DNA from: Magnetovibrio sp.
GTDB lineage: Bacteria; Pseudomonadota; Alphaproteobacteria; Rhodospirillales; Magnetovibrionaceae
Direction of reading: 5' to 3'
Assembly (NCBI RefSeq): GCF_036568125.1
Contig: NZ_DATCTF010000006.1
Coordinates: forward strand, 108,082-172,081
Length of the DNA stretch: 64,000 nucleotides
The translations under genes were made by a program, and so were the position numbers. Below, in pieces: positions 27,098-35,491 of the stretch. Position 1 is the first letter of the stretch; every line of letters begins with the position of its first letter. The notes under the pieces are model-generated. The model was not told where the DNA came from, did not search any database, and saw only the letters and a list, made by a program, of their open reading frames with translations.

Positions 27098-28129
27098 TTA
27101 TCGGCCGGTTTCGTCGGTGGTCAGCACGATTTTGCCGATATGGGCGCTGCTTTCCATCAAACGGTGGGCCTCGGACGCGTTTTCGAGGGCAAAGGTCCGA
27201 TGCACCACCGGCTTGATTGCGCCGCTTTCCAGCAGCGGCCACACGGTTTTCTTGAGGTTTTGCGCAATCGCAGCCTTGAATCCGGTGTCGCGGGCGCGCA
27301 GGGTCGATCCGGTCAGGGTCAAACGCTTAAGCATCACCGCCATGAGGTCGAGTTCGACCTTGGAGCCTTGCAAAAATGCGATGTTCACCAGTCTCCCGTC
27401 GGGGGCCAAAGATTTGATGTTGCGCGCCACATAATCGCCGCCGACCATGTCGAGAATCACGTCGACGCCTTTGTCGCTGCCGAATTCGCGCGCCAAAGGC
27501 ACGAAATCGTCCTCGCGGTAGTTCACCGCCATCTCGGCGCCCAAATCCAGGCAGGCCTGGCATTTTTCGCGGCTTCCCGCCGTGGTGATGACGCGAACGC
27601 CTAAGCGGCGGGCCATTTGGATGGCGGTGGTGCCGATGCCGCTGGTGCCGCCGTGCACCAAAAGACTCTCGCCTGAGCGCAGGTGGGCGCGATCGAACAG
27701 GTTGCTCCACACCGTGAAATAGGTTTCCGGCAGCGATGCGGCTTCGATCAGCGACAAGCCCTGGGGTATGGGCAGGCACGCACCGGTGTGGGCGGTGGCG
27801 TATTCGGCGTAACCGCCGCCACTGAGCAACGCGGTGACACGATCGCCGATGGTCAAATCGCTGACGCCTTCGCCCAAGGCGACGATTTCGCCCGCCGCTT
27901 CCAGACCCAAGATATCGCTGGCGCCGGGCGGCGCGGGGTATAGGCCGTCGCGCTGCAAAACGTCCGGACGGTTGATGCCCGCCGCCGCGACCTTGATCAG
28001 GACTTCGCCGGTGGCGGGAATGGGTACGGGGCGTTCGCCGATCGTCAGGGCCTGTGCGCCTTTGACGTCGGTTGTTTCGATACAACGCATGGCCTGGGGG
28101 AGTGTCGTCTTGGACATGGGACTCGTCAC
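27098..28129 (-). CDS. NAD(P)H-quinone oxidoreductase, PIG3 family
   Basis: Zinc-free medium-chain dehydrogenase that reduces quinones with NADPH; 343 residues. The family marks are AAAGINRPDVLQRDGLYPAP, the nucleotide fold LLVHGGTSGIGTTAIQMA (about residue 160) and TTAGSREKCQAC. Zinc-binding Cys clusters are absent, as expected. Divergent from a DUF1192 gene, a neighbourhood also seen in other alphaproteobacteria. Two ATG codons (28129 and 28117) could both start translation. Confidence 0.92.
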   Translation of the reverse strand: MTSPMSKTTLPQAMRCIETTDVKGAQALTIGERPVPIPATGEVLIKVAAAGINRPDVLQRDGLYPAPPGASDILGLEAAGEIVALGEGVSDLTIGDRVTALLSGGGYAEYATAHTGACLPIPQGLSLIEAASLPETYFTVWSNLFDRAHLRSGESLLVHGGTSGIGTTAIQMARRLGVRVITTAGSREKCQACLDLGAEMAVNYREDDFVPLAREFGSDKGVDVILDMVGGDYVARNIKSLAPDGRLVNIAFLQGSKVELDLMAVMLKRLTLTGSTLRARDTGFKAAIAQNLKKTVWPLLESGAIKPVVHRTFALENASEAHRLMESSAHIGKIVLTTDETGR

Positions 28130-28222
28130 CTATTTGAGGACTTTTGGGGAGGCGTCTGATCCCCTAGTATGACCAGGAGCCACGCGCACACAAGCAGATG
28201 TTGGGACAAGCAGGAGCCGAGC

Positions 28223-28417
28223 ATGGATACGGATGATTTGGAGCCGATGAAACCGTCACCGGGCGCCAGGACGATACGCAAGGACTTGGATGAGATGTCG
28301 ATCGAGGCGGTTGGCGAGTACATCGACGAACTCAAGAGCGAAATCGCCCGGGCTGAATCCGCGATCAAAGCCAAGCAAGCCGCGCGGGCGGGCGCCGACG
28401 CGTTTTTCAAGCGCTGA
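28223..28417 (+). CDS. DUF1192 domain-containing small protein
   Basis: 64-residue protein with a disordered acidic start (DTDDLEPMKPSPGA), then the DUF1192 helix MSIEAVGEYIDELKSEIARA and a basic tail. CAGGAG precedes the ATG at 28223; an upstream in-frame ATG at 28169 lacks a ribosome-binding site. Function unknown; the family is restricted to alphaproteobacteria and often sits beside a quinone oxidoreductase gene. Confidence 0.87.
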   Translation: MDTDDLEPMKPSPGARTIRKDLDEMSIEAVGEYIDELKSEIARAESAIKAKQAARAGADAFFKR

Positions 28418-28493
28418 CGGGGTGGGTGCCGGTAACCGTGTCGAAGCGATTTGGGCTTAACGCTCTTTTAACGCTAAATACCCATACTGTAAG

Positions 28494-28571
28494 TGTCGGA
28501 TTGGCATCTGCACTGAGCCTCCGACGCCTCCCTGTTAAACTCGCGCCGCCTCACCGAGGTGGCGCTTTTTT
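28494..28571 (+). ncRNA. Candidate small RNA 1 (upstream member of tandem pair)
   Basis: The 356-bp gap between DUF1192 and the thioesterase gene holds two RNA-like blocks. This one has a strong hairpin gtcgga-tt-ggc / gcc-tccgac, then a single-stranded gcctccctgttaaa stretch with a CCTCC anti-Shine-Dalgarno-like motif, then a terminator hairpin with a T6 run. A possible -10 element (catact, 28483-28488) lies just upstream, but no convincing -35. It could instead be the DUF1192 transcript end. Confidence 0.4.
28543..28571 (+). terminator. Rho-independent terminator
   Basis: Stem gcgccgcctc/gaggtggcgc (one G-T wobble), 3-nt loop, then six T residues. It ends either the DUF1192 transcript or candidate small RNA 1. 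Confidence 0.85.
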
Positions 28572-28632
28572 CGAGCCCACTCGCACCTGAGAGCGAGTAT
28601 GTCGTTTTTACGACAAAGGTGTATTTCTGTCC

Positions 28633-28660
28633 TTGACCTAGTCCCTTTGCGTGATAAAGT
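28633..28660 (+). promoter_or_regulatory. Sigma-70 type promoter ahead of candidate small RNA 2
   Basis: TTGACC, 16-bp spacer, TAAAGT. It lies between two terminators with no protein-coding frame after it before the second terminator, so it most simply drives a short untranslated RNA. Confidence 0.6.
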
Positions 28661-28666
28661 CTGTCC

Positions 28667-28741
28667 CACAAAAATGAGACAGCGAGTTTAACAGGGCTCG
28701 AATACATGATTAAAAGGGCTGCCGTCAGGCGGCCCTTTTTT
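28667..28741 (+). ncRNA. Candidate small RNA 2, about 75 nt
   Basis: Bounded by a promoter (28633-28660) and a strong terminator (28712-28741). It contains a hairpin cgag-tttaacaggg-ctcg (28683-28700); a further ctgtc/gacag pairing (28661-28681) is possible if transcription starts slightly earlier. No start codon with a ribosome-binding site and reasonable frame is contained. I cannot assign it to a known family. Confidence 0.5.
28712..28741 (+). terminator. Rho-independent terminator of candidate small RNA 2
   Basis: 12-bp stem aaaagggctgcc/ggcggccctttt with loop gtca and a T6 run, 33 bp before the thioesterase start codon. Confidence 0.9.
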
Positions 28742-28773
28742 CGTGAAGCCTCTCATAAATCAAGGTTTGGACC

Positions 28774-29220
28774 ATGGCGGACAAAACGTTTCCTTCCCTC
28801 AGCGACTTTCCTCACACCCTCGGAGTGGCGGTGCGCTGGAATGACTACGATATGGTCAACCACGTCAACAATGTGCAGTTCTACGTCTATTTCGAAGAGG
28901 CCGTGGTCAGTCTGTGCGACGTCTTTGGGCTGGATTGGCTGACCGACCGGGCGATCCCGTTCGTGGCCGAAAGCAAATGCCGATTCTTGGCGCCGATTCC
29001 GTTTCCGTCGAAGGTCACGGCGGGCATTGGGGTGGAACGGTTGGGTACGACCAGCCTGACGTACGGTATGGCGCTGTACGTCGAGGGGCGACGAAAGCCG
29101 GTCGCCGTCGGCCATTTCATTCATGTGTTCGTTGATCGTGACAGCGAAACGCCGACGCCCATTCCCGCACCGATCCGCGCCACCGCGGGGCGTTATCTGC
29201 TTGCCAACGCAAAGCAGTAG
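28774..29220 (+). CDS. Acyl-CoA thioesterase (4HBT hotdog fold)
   Basis: 148-residue single-hotdog thioesterase. The catalytic-loop motif VRWNDYDMVNHVNNVQFYVY carries the family Asp, and YVEGRRKPVAVGHFIHVFVD is the final strand pair. Hydrolyses acyl-CoA thioesters, substrate unknown. It begins right after a terminator, so its own promoter must overlap that hairpin or transcription must read through. Convergent with the Hsp20 gene. Confidence 0.9.
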   Translation: MADKTFPSLSDFPHTLGVAVRWNDYDMVNHVNNVQFYVYFEEAVVSLCDVFGLDWLTDRAIPFVAESKCRFLAPIPFPSKVTAGIGVERLGTTSLTYGMALYVEGRRKPVAVGHFIHVFVDRDSETPTPIPAPIRATAGRYLLANAKQ

Positions 29221-29243
29221 GCCGGCCTCGCATGAGGCCGGCC
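29220..29243. terminator. Perfect hairpin between convergent genes
   Basis: 10-bp perfect stem ggccggcctc/gaggccggcc with a gcat loop directly at the thioesterase stop. No T-run; may block read-through or protect the 3' end. Confidence 0.5.
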
Positions 29244-29269
29244 CGGCTGACGTACAATGTGAGAGGCGT

Positions 29270-29731
29270 TTAAGCGGCCTTTTGTTCAATGGCCTTGGGC
29301 TTCGAACCCGTGCCTTTGATCTCGACCTTGCGCGGTTTCAGGCTTTCCGGAACTTCGCGCACCAGTTCGATGTGCAAAAGACCGTTGTTCATCTCGGCGC
29401 TGTTGACCTTGATGTGGTCGGCGAGTTCAAAGCGGCGCTCAAACGCGCGCATGGCGATGCCGTGGTGCAGGTACTGAACCGGCTTATCGTCGCTTTCGAC
29501 GCGACCCGAAACGGTCAAGCGGGTGTCTTGCACGGTGATGTCGAGATCTTCGATCCCAAACCCGGCGATGGCCATGGTGATGCGGTAGGCATCTTCGCCC
29601 AACACTTCGATGTTGTAAGGCGGATAAGCGCTGGCGGTTTCGTCCAGATGGGCCATGCTTTCGAGCTGGCGCTGCATGCGGTCGAAGCCAACGGCAAAAC
29701 GATTGAGAGGGGTAAAGTCGATGGTACGCAT
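29270..29731 (-). CDS. Small heat shock protein, Hsp20 family
   Basis: Cytoplasmic holdase chaperone of 153 residues. The alpha-crystallin domain (about residues 37-130) starts with YPPYNIEVLGEDAYRITMAI and contains LTVSGRV, ERRFELADHIKV, and NGLLHIELVREVPE. The N-terminus (FTPLNRFAVGFDRM) and C-terminal region match IbpA-type Hsp20. A GGAG ribosome-binding site 7 bp upstream is partly buried in a hairpin resembling a ROSE thermometer, suggesting heat-controlled translation. Confidence 0.95.
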   Translation of the reverse strand: MRTIDFTPLNRFAVGFDRMQRQLESMAHLDETASAYPPYNIEVLGEDAYRITMAIAGFGIEDLDITVQDTRLTVSGRVESDDKPVQYLHHGIAMRAFERRFELADHIKVNSAEMNNGLLHIELVREVPESLKPRKVEIKGTGSKPKAIEQKAA

Positions 29732-29775
29732 AACTGTTCTCCTTAAATGAGCAACAATGTCAAAGGATTGTCCCG
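29732..29775 (-). promoter_or_regulatory. ROSE-like RNA thermometer candidate in Hsp20 leader
   Basis: On the minus strand the sequence gttgctc-atttaag-gagaac folds with GTT/AAC, a bulged G, and CTC/GAG, hiding the GGAG ribosome-binding site. The TTGCT string opposite the site and the bulged G are marks of ROSE elements that control Hsp20 genes in alphaproteobacteria. A second small hairpin (caat..attg) lies just upstream. Inference from sequence only. Confidence 0.5.
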
Positions 29776-29946
29776 ATCATCGGCGACAGTCCGGTTCATG
29801 CTGTATCGCGGTAAAAGACCGTTTGAGGGACCCGCTTGGCGGCATCCTGTCGGCTGTTCACTGGATACAAAACGGATTTAGGTTGATGTTTTTGGCGCCG
29901 CAAGGGGGCCGAGCAAAAAAAATCAAAAACTATTCAGTCGTTGAAT

Positions 29947-31974
29947 TTAGCGCGGCTGAGGGGGCTGAGCCGAAGCGTGCGGTGCGGCCTGAGGTGTGGC
30001 TGTAGGCGACTGAGCCGGCTGAGCTGGCTGAGATTGTTGCGCAGGCTGAGGTTGGGCCGGTTGGGGCTGGGTGGGTTGCGTTTGGGCGTCTGCGGGTTGT
30101 TCGGGCTGGGGCTGTGCGCCGGGCAACGACTTGCCGCTGGCGGCGACGTACAGCTGTTCCAACTGCGGACGTTCGGCCGCAGCTGCGGCCTCGACGGTGG
30201 CGATGTCGACCTTGTCGTTCCACACCAATTCTTGCAGATACGCAGGGCCGTCGATGCCCTTGAGATAATAGGGACCGCGTTTGACGAAACGCCAGCTTCC
30301 GCCCTTGGCCATGCCGTAAACGGTGTCGGATACGAAAATCTGATCGGCCTTGGCTTTGTCGACGATGCGCGCCGCCATCTGCACGGTGACGCCATACAGA
30401 TCTTTTTCCTCCATCACCACACGGCCTGCGTTGATGCCGATTTTCACTTTCAGCGGAATTTCGGGGCTTTGCTGGTTGTGCAGTTCGATCATCATCTGCA
30501 TCTGTTGGGTGCCGAGCAGGCTGTCGGTGACCTTTTCGAACGACGCCATGATGCCGTCGCCGGTGTGCTTGATTTCGTGCCCACCGGTCTTGGCCAAGGC
30601 TTCACGCACCACGCGGTTGTGGGCGCGGACCACCTCTTGGGCGGCTAGGTTGCCCTTTTCGTGGGTCATGGCGGTGGATCCGACGATGTCGGTGAACATC
30701 ACCACCACTTCCTTTTCGGGGTCTTCCGGGGCCTTGGGCTTATTCCATTCATGCAAAAACGCGTCGAGCTTTTTGGGTGATTCCTTGTCGCCGCCTAGAT
30801 ATTCCGTCATGGTTTGACGGCCGGACTGGAACATTTCCATGTAGCGGGCGTCTTGCAGCAGATAATCTTCGTAGCGCTTGGCGAAGGCCTGGGCGTGCTC
30901 GGGCTTGAGGCCCATGACTCCGAGGCTGCTGGCAAGGATTTCGGAGATGCTGTCGCTATCCAGGTTTCGCGCGCCGCCCAAGCTTTCGGCGGCTCCGGCC
31001 AGATAGAGATTCACGCCGAAGCGGTTGTAGTTGTCCATTTTACGCCGTTCGGCGGGCAGGGCGCGCACGGCTTCGCCAAAAAAGCCCATCAGTACGGCTT
31101 TTTGCGCTTCGGCGGCGGGCGACAGACCGGAGTACTCTTCTTCCTCTTCTTTTTCTTCCTGGCCCTCTTCCGCGTCCGCGTCGTCCTGTTGCTTGGCTTC
31201 CTCTTCAGCCCTTTTTTTCAGCTCTTCCTCAGCTTGTTTTTTGCGCTCTTCTTCTTCTTCCTTGGTGAGCTTAGCTTCTTCCTGTTTTTGCGCTTCCTCT
31301 TCGGCCTTGCGCTTGGCTTCTTCCTGGCGACGTTTGTCCTCGGCCTGTTTTTTGATTTTTTCTTCACGTGCGAGGTTGATTGCCTCCAACTCGTCGCCGC
31401 GCATAAAGGCCAGGTATGTGAGGATCACCGACAACAGGAACGTTGCGATGGCCGTACCGATCATGATGTTGGAACGCATCACGCCATAAAATTTGATTCC
31501 CGCGATCTGCTTGTACGGCAGCACGCCGTTCAGCACGCCGACCACGATTGCGGAAATGGCGATGGAAAACAACAGCACCAGCATCAGCTTGGTAAACACG
31601 CCCAGGCGCGAGGTCTTGCCTGACTTCGCATTGGATGAGGCCTTGTCGCCAAAATCGATGTCATCCATGCGATTGGCACTGGCGCGGGCCATGTAGTGGG
31701 CATACTTACCGCCACCAGATGACGGCGATCCTGGCTCGCTGGAGAGGGCCGCAGACGGTTTCGGCACATGCTTGTAGATCATGTGTTCGCGGTGCAGGCC
31801 GGTGCGGTCGTCGTAATTGTCGCGAACCACTTTGATGCCGGACAGCCCCGGCATGGATTCCAGGGTTTTGGCCTCTTCGATGGCGTCCTCGCGGCCGGAA
31901 GGTGGAAATTGGGCGTGAATGCGCCATTTTCCTCCTTGCATGACCTGGACTTCGTAACTTGTCGAATCTGCCAT
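29947..31974 (-). CDS. Membrane adenylate/guanylate cyclase with coiled coil and Gln/Pro-rich tail
   Basis: 675-residue class III nucleotidyl cyclase. An N-terminal globular region (residues 1-70) is followed by two membrane helices (127-149 and 169-191), a long Lys/Glu/Ala-rich coiled coil (about 195-280), and a helical domain. The cyclase domain starts near residue 423 and has both metal-binding Asp residues (FTDIVGST; HTGDGIMASF). The usual transition-state Asn is Gln in GVTVQMAARI. The last ~55 residues are a Gln/Pro/Ala repeat. Product cAMP or cGMP cannot be told. It stands alone between Hsp20 and rpmE. Confidence 0.9.
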   Translation of the reverse strand: MADSTSYEVQVMQGGKWRIHAQFPPSGREDAIEEAKTLESMPGLSGIKVVRDNYDDRTGLHREHMIYKHVPKPSAALSSEPGSPSSGGGKYAHYMARASANRMDDIDFGDKASSNAKSGKTSRLGVFTKLMLVLLFSIAISAIVVGVLNGVLPYKQIAGIKFYGVMRSNIMIGTAIATFLLSVILTYLAFMRGDELEAINLAREEKIKKQAEDKRRQEEAKRKAEEEAQKQEEAKLTKEEEEERKKQAEEELKKRAEEEAKQQDDADAEEGQEEKEEEEEYSGLSPAAEAQKAVLMGFFGEAVRALPAERRKMDNYNRFGVNLYLAGAAESLGGARNLDSDSISEILASSLGVMGLKPEHAQAFAKRYEDYLLQDARYMEMFQSGRQTMTEYLGGDKESPKKLDAFLHEWNKPKAPEDPEKEVVVMFTDIVGSTAMTHEKGNLAAQEVVRAHNRVVREALAKTGGHEIKHTGDGIMASFEKVTDSLLGTQQMQMMIELHNQQSPEIPLKVKIGINAGRVVMEEKDLYGVTVQMAARIVDKAKADQIFVSDTVYGMAKGGSWRFVKRGPYYLKGIDGPAYLQELVWNDKVDIATVEAAAAAERPQLEQLYVAASGKSLPGAQPQPEQPADAQTQPTQPQPAQPQPAQQSQPAQPAQSPTATPQAAPHASAQPPQPR

Positions 31975-32289
31975 CGCCCCGGTATCGCCCCAATCCTGGT
32001 CGTCGACGGCGCGGTACGGTCGACGATCATGTGGTTCTTAGATCATTGTCTGTAAATAGTGGGCCCAATTTATATGCAAAGCATACTAAGTACACGATTC
32101 TAAACAAAATTGAAATTTTCAAGAAATAAGAGTTTTTGTTCAAAGACTTTTAGGAAGCACTTTGGTGCATTTCAAAAGTGTGTAGGTTTTTAAATATTCA
32201 ATCTGTTGGACGGGTTGCGGGCACGATTAAGGGGCGCCAACGTGAACCGATGGCACCCCTTGAAACCGTACAGACAGATCCAAATAAAC
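31975..32289. other. Intergenic region, AT-rich, likely cyclase promoter
   Basis: 315 bp without a gene. The part from about 32050 to 32205 is clearly AT-rich with a 13-bp palindrome (ttgaaattttcaa) and a cacttt/aaagtg hairpin; it probably holds the promoter of the cyclase gene. A hairpin near 32229-32262 (aaggggcgcca..tggcacccctt) lies just after rpmE and may be its terminator, though without a T-run. Confidence 0.5.
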
Positions 32290-32514
32290 TTAGGACTTAA
32301 GGCCCAAGCCTTTGAAGCGGCTGTTGAACTTGGCAAGCTGGCCGCCGCTATCGAGCAGACGGTGGACGCCGGTCCAAGCCGGATGGGTCTTCGGATCGAT
32401 GTCGAGTTTCATGGTGTCGCCTTCTTTGCCCCAGGTCGAACGGGTCGTAAAGGTGGAACCATCAGTCATCTCGACTGTGATCTCATGATAGTCAGGGTGA
32501 ATGTCTTGTTTCAT
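32290..32514 (-). CDS. rpmE: 50S ribosomal protein L31
   Basis: 74-residue L31 beginning [19 protein letters not shown] and containing [20 protein letters not shown] and [18 protein letters not shown]. The Cys residues that bind zinc in the C+ form are absent, so this is the zinc-independent form common in alphaproteobacteria. Start ATG at 32514 has a GGAG ribosome-binding site; a GTG one codon earlier is less likely. Confidence 0.96.
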   Translation of the reverse strand: MKQDIHPDYHEITVEMTDGSTFTTRSTWGKEGDTMKLDIDPKTHPAWTGVHRLLDSGGQLAKFNSRFKGLGLKS

Positions 32515-32691
32515 CACTCAGCTCCAAAAACGGGAGCGCTTATATAAACAGGCGCTGGCGGGGATGCAAGCGTTGAAAGGGCTTTGGCGTGAATTAATTT
32601 GCCTGCAGAAGGGGGCGACCGGCTCTTGTCGGGGCGGCGGGGGTGGTTTAGACAGGGAAGCCGCACACCACAACAGCAGGACGCAGACCTC

Positions 32692-33018
32692 ATGGACGCC
32701 ACCGCGTTTGAAGATTTGGCCGAAAAGACCCTCGAATCCTTGTTCGACGCCATTGACGATGCCATCGGCGACGATGCCGACGTCGATTTGGAAAACGGTA
32801 TTTTGACCGTGGAATTGGAAGATGGGCGTCAGTACGTCATCAACAAACACGCCCCGAACCAGCAAATCTGGCTGTCTTCGCCCATCAGCGGCGCGGCCCA
32901 TTACGGCTATGACGAGGCGGCAGGAGCCTGGATTTCGACGCGCAGCAGCGATTCGTTGCTGGATGTCTTGAGCACGGAAATGAGCCAGATCGCGGGAACG
33001 CCCGTTCGCCTCGACTAA
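32692..33018 (+). CDS. cyaY: Iron donor protein CyaY (bacterial frataxin)
   Basis: Frataxin homologue that binds iron and modulates Fe-S cluster assembly. The 108-residue protein has the acidic first helix (FEDLAEKTLESLFDAIDDAI), strands DVDLENGILTVELEDGRQYV, the family core PNQQIWLSSPISGAAHY, and a final helix. Start ATG at 32692 matches the family length. Alone between rpmE (divergent) and a convergent transporter gene. Confidence 0.93.
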   Translation: MDATAFEDLAEKTLESLFDAIDDAIGDDADVDLENGILTVELEDGRQYVINKHAPNQQIWLSSPISGAAHYGYDEAAGAWISTRSSDSLLDVLSTEMSQIAGTPVRLD

Positions 33019-33023
33019 ACCGT

Positions 33024-34283
33024 TCAGTCGATCGGCGCGGATTTGTCTTCATCGTCGAGCCGCGCGCCGTTGGCGCTTTGCAGCTTGGCATTTTCCAGCG
33101 CGGCGGCTTTGGCCTGTTGATTGTCCTTCAAGGACTTCAGGCCTAAATAGGCGACCAGAACCATCAACACCATTCCAGCATAGTACGGCCACTCCTTGCC
33201 CAGCTGGGCGAACAAGACACCCGCCCAGGCCGGGCCGACGACCCGTGCAAGCGTGGTCGCGGAACGCGCCACGCCCATCATCATACCTTGTTCGGCGCTG
33301 TCGCTGCGCAGCGAGATCAGGCTGTTGAGGGCCGGGTTGATGACACTGAAGCCGTATGCGACGATGACCATGGCCGCCATCAACGGTCCGACCGAGGTGC
33401 AGAACGGGATCATCATCATGCCCACGGCTAGCGCGAGGGCACCTTGCACGATCAGATTGCCTTCGCCGAAGCGCTTCGTCAGACGCCCGACCGCGCCGCC
33501 CTGCAATATAGCCGCGATCACGCCGATGAAGGCGAACAGGTAGCCGTTTTGCTCAGGACCCCAACCCAACTGGCGGCGCGACCACATGGCAAAGGTGGTT
33601 TCCATACCCGCGAAGACAAAGGTGGCGAGAAACGAAATGGCGATCAGCAGGCCAATGCCAGGGCGTTTCAGGGCGGTTTGCAGTTGGACCAATCGGTTTG
33701 TGCGAGGCTTTAAGGCTGCTTTGGCGCGGGCTTCATCAGACAGTGATTCCTTGAGCAACGCTACGGTCAGCACAAAGGCCACGAACGACATTGCGGCGGC
33801 AACCAAGGCCGGGGTCTGGAAGTCGGCGGTCAGTGGGTCAGGACCGGCGAGAATGCCGCCGATGGCCGGCCCGGCGATAAAGCCCAGACCGAATGCCGCA
33901 CCGACCAGCCCCATGCCCTTGGCGCGGTTTTCCACCGTGGTGATGTCGGCGATGTAGGCGAACGCGGTGGAGATATTGCCGGCCATCAAGCCGCCGACCA
34001 GACGCGCGGCGAACAGCATCCACAAGGTGGTGGCGAAGCCCAGCCAGATATACGACAGCACCGCCCCGAATAGGCTGATGACCAGAACCGGGCGCCGTCC
34101 GATGGTGTCGCTCAAGCGGCCCCAAAAGGGCGCGGCGACAAACTGGCCCAGAGAATAGATCGCCATGATCAACGAAACGGTGAACGGGTCGGCCTGAAAG
34201 TGCTCGCCGTAAAACGGCAGCAACGGAATAATGATGCCGAAACCGAGCAGGTCGATGAAAACGATCAGAAAGAGAATGAGCAT
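33024..34283 (-). CDS. MFS transporter, TetA-like drug:H+ antiporter
   Basis: 419-residue inner-membrane transporter with 12 hydrophobic segments. The N-terminal half has LLGFGIIIPLLPFYGEHF and the antiporter motif GRLSDTIGRRPVLV between helices 2 and 3; LVGAAFGLGFIAGPAIGG is motif C of drug exporters. This is the pattern of the TetA/MdtG group, but tetracycline resistance is not implied. No adjacent TetR regulator. The C-terminal 25 residues are charged and cytoplasmic. Confidence 0.9.
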   Translation of the reverse strand: MLILFLIVFIDLLGFGIIIPLLPFYGEHFQADPFTVSLIMAIYSLGQFVAAPFWGRLSDTIGRRPVLVISLFGAVLSYIWLGFATTLWMLFAARLVGGLMAGNISTAFAYIADITTVENRAKGMGLVGAAFGLGFIAGPAIGGILAGPDPLTADFQTPALVAAAMSFVAFVLTVALLKESLSDEARAKAALKPRTNRLVQLQTALKRPGIGLLIAISFLATFVFAGMETTFAMWSRRQLGWGPEQNGYLFAFIGVIAAILQGGAVGRLTKRFGEGNLIVQGALALAVGMMMIPFCTSVGPLMAAMVIVAYGFSVINPALNSLISLRSDSAEQGMMMGVARSATTLARVVGPAWAGVLFAQLGKEWPYYAGMVLMVLVAYLGLKSLKDNQQAKAAALENAKLQSANGARLDDEDKSAPID

Positions 34284-34381
34284 GAAGGCTGCGTTTCGTT
34301 GAGTGGGGGGCTCGAATGCCAGTTTATTTTATAGCGGTTCAAAAACTTATGGGCTAGTCCCGCAATGTCATGCGGATCGTC

Positions 34382-35470
34382 TTAGCGCTGGGTGAGTTTC
34401 AGCTCGATGCGTCGGTTGCGCACCAGCGCCTCGGGCCCTTTGCCGGTGTCGATCGGCTGGAACTCGCCAAATCCCGCCGCGACCAGACGGTTGGCGGGCA
34501 CGCCCTGTTCGATCAGGTACTTCACCACCGAAATGGCGCGCGCCGAGCTGAGCTCCCAGTTGGACGCAAATTTCAGATTCTTGATGGGGATACGGTCGGT
34601 GTGGCCGTCGACGCGCAGCACCCAGTCGATGTCGGTGGGGATGCGGGTCTGCAGATCGATCAAGGTCCCCGCCAGGCCGCTCAGCTGATCGTAAGCTCCG
34701 ACGTTGATTTCGGCGGCGCCGCTGGCGAACAGCACTTCGGATTGGAACACAAAGCGGTCACCGACGATTTCGATGCCTTCCTGCGCGCCGAGGATTTTCG
34801 CCAGACGTCCGAAGAATTCGGAGCGGTACGCCGACAGTTCCATGACCTTGGACGCCAGCGCCGCGTTGAGCCGTTTGCCCAACGACACGATCTGCGCGTT
34901 TTGATCCTTGGCTTTGACCTCGGCGGCGTCCAGGGCTTTATTGAGGGTCGCGATCTGGTCGCGAAGTTCGCCCATCTGGCCGTTGAGCAACGCGACTTCG
35001 GCGCGGGCGCTTTCCGACAGATTTTGTTCCGCCAGCAGAGCCTTGTCCTTTTCGTCGAGTTGCGACGCCAGCTTGCCGATGTCCGCTTCCAACTGATCTT
35101 TCAACGCATTGAGTTTGACCACATCGCCGACCAAGCGGGTGACTTCGGCCTTGCCGCTTTCGATTTCCAGCTTGAGGCGGTCGCCTTCGGAAATGCTTGC
35201 CTGCAGTTCGCCCGACAGGCGGCTGACGTCGTCGCGCAGCTTGGTGTTGGCGTTGCGTTCCAGCGACAGCATATCGACCAATTCTGCGACTTCGCGATCG
35301 AGCTTTTTCAGTGCGCTGTCGCGTCCCGACAAGGCTTCGCCGAGGAAAAATTGCGCCAGCACGAACACCAGCAACAAAAAGATGATCACCATCAGCAGCG
35401 ACGCCAGGGCATCGACGAAGCCGGGCCAGATGTCGGTGCGGTTGCGGTTGCGGCGCGACAGGGCGGCCAT
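34382..35470 (-). CDS. MotB/OmpA-like peptidoglycan-binding stator protein
   Basis: 362-residue inner-membrane protein. After a short basic cytoplasmic tail, one membrane helix carries an Asp (residue 20, WPGFVDALASLLMVIIFLL) where MotB has its proton-binding Asp. A long periplasmic coiled coil (about residues 50-215) follows, then an OmpA peptidoglycan-binding domain (RVDGHTDRIPIKN, RAISVVKYLIEQGVPANRL, RNRRIELKL). It follows a MotA/ExbB-like gene by 21 bp. It is probably half of a proton-driven envelope motor, not flagellar, since no flagellar genes are nearby. Confidence 0.87.
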   Translation of the reverse strand: MAALSRRNRNRTDIWPGFVDALASLLMVIIFLLLVFVLAQFFLGEALSGRDSALKKLDREVAELVDMLSLERNANTKLRDDVSRLSGELQASISEGDRLKLEIESGKAEVTRLVGDVVKLNALKDQLEADIGKLASQLDEKDKALLAEQNLSESARAEVALLNGQMGELRDQIATLNKALDAAEVKAKDQNAQIVSLGKRLNAALASKVMELSAYRSEFFGRLAKILGAQEGIEIVGDRFVFQSEVLFASGAAEINVGAYDQLSGLAGTLIDLQTRIPTDIDWVLRVDGHTDRIPIKNLKFASNWELSSARAISVVKYLIEQGVPANRLVAAGFGEFQPIDTGKGPEALVRNRRIELKLTQR

Positions 35471-35491
35471 GGGACGGTGTTCTCCTCGCCT

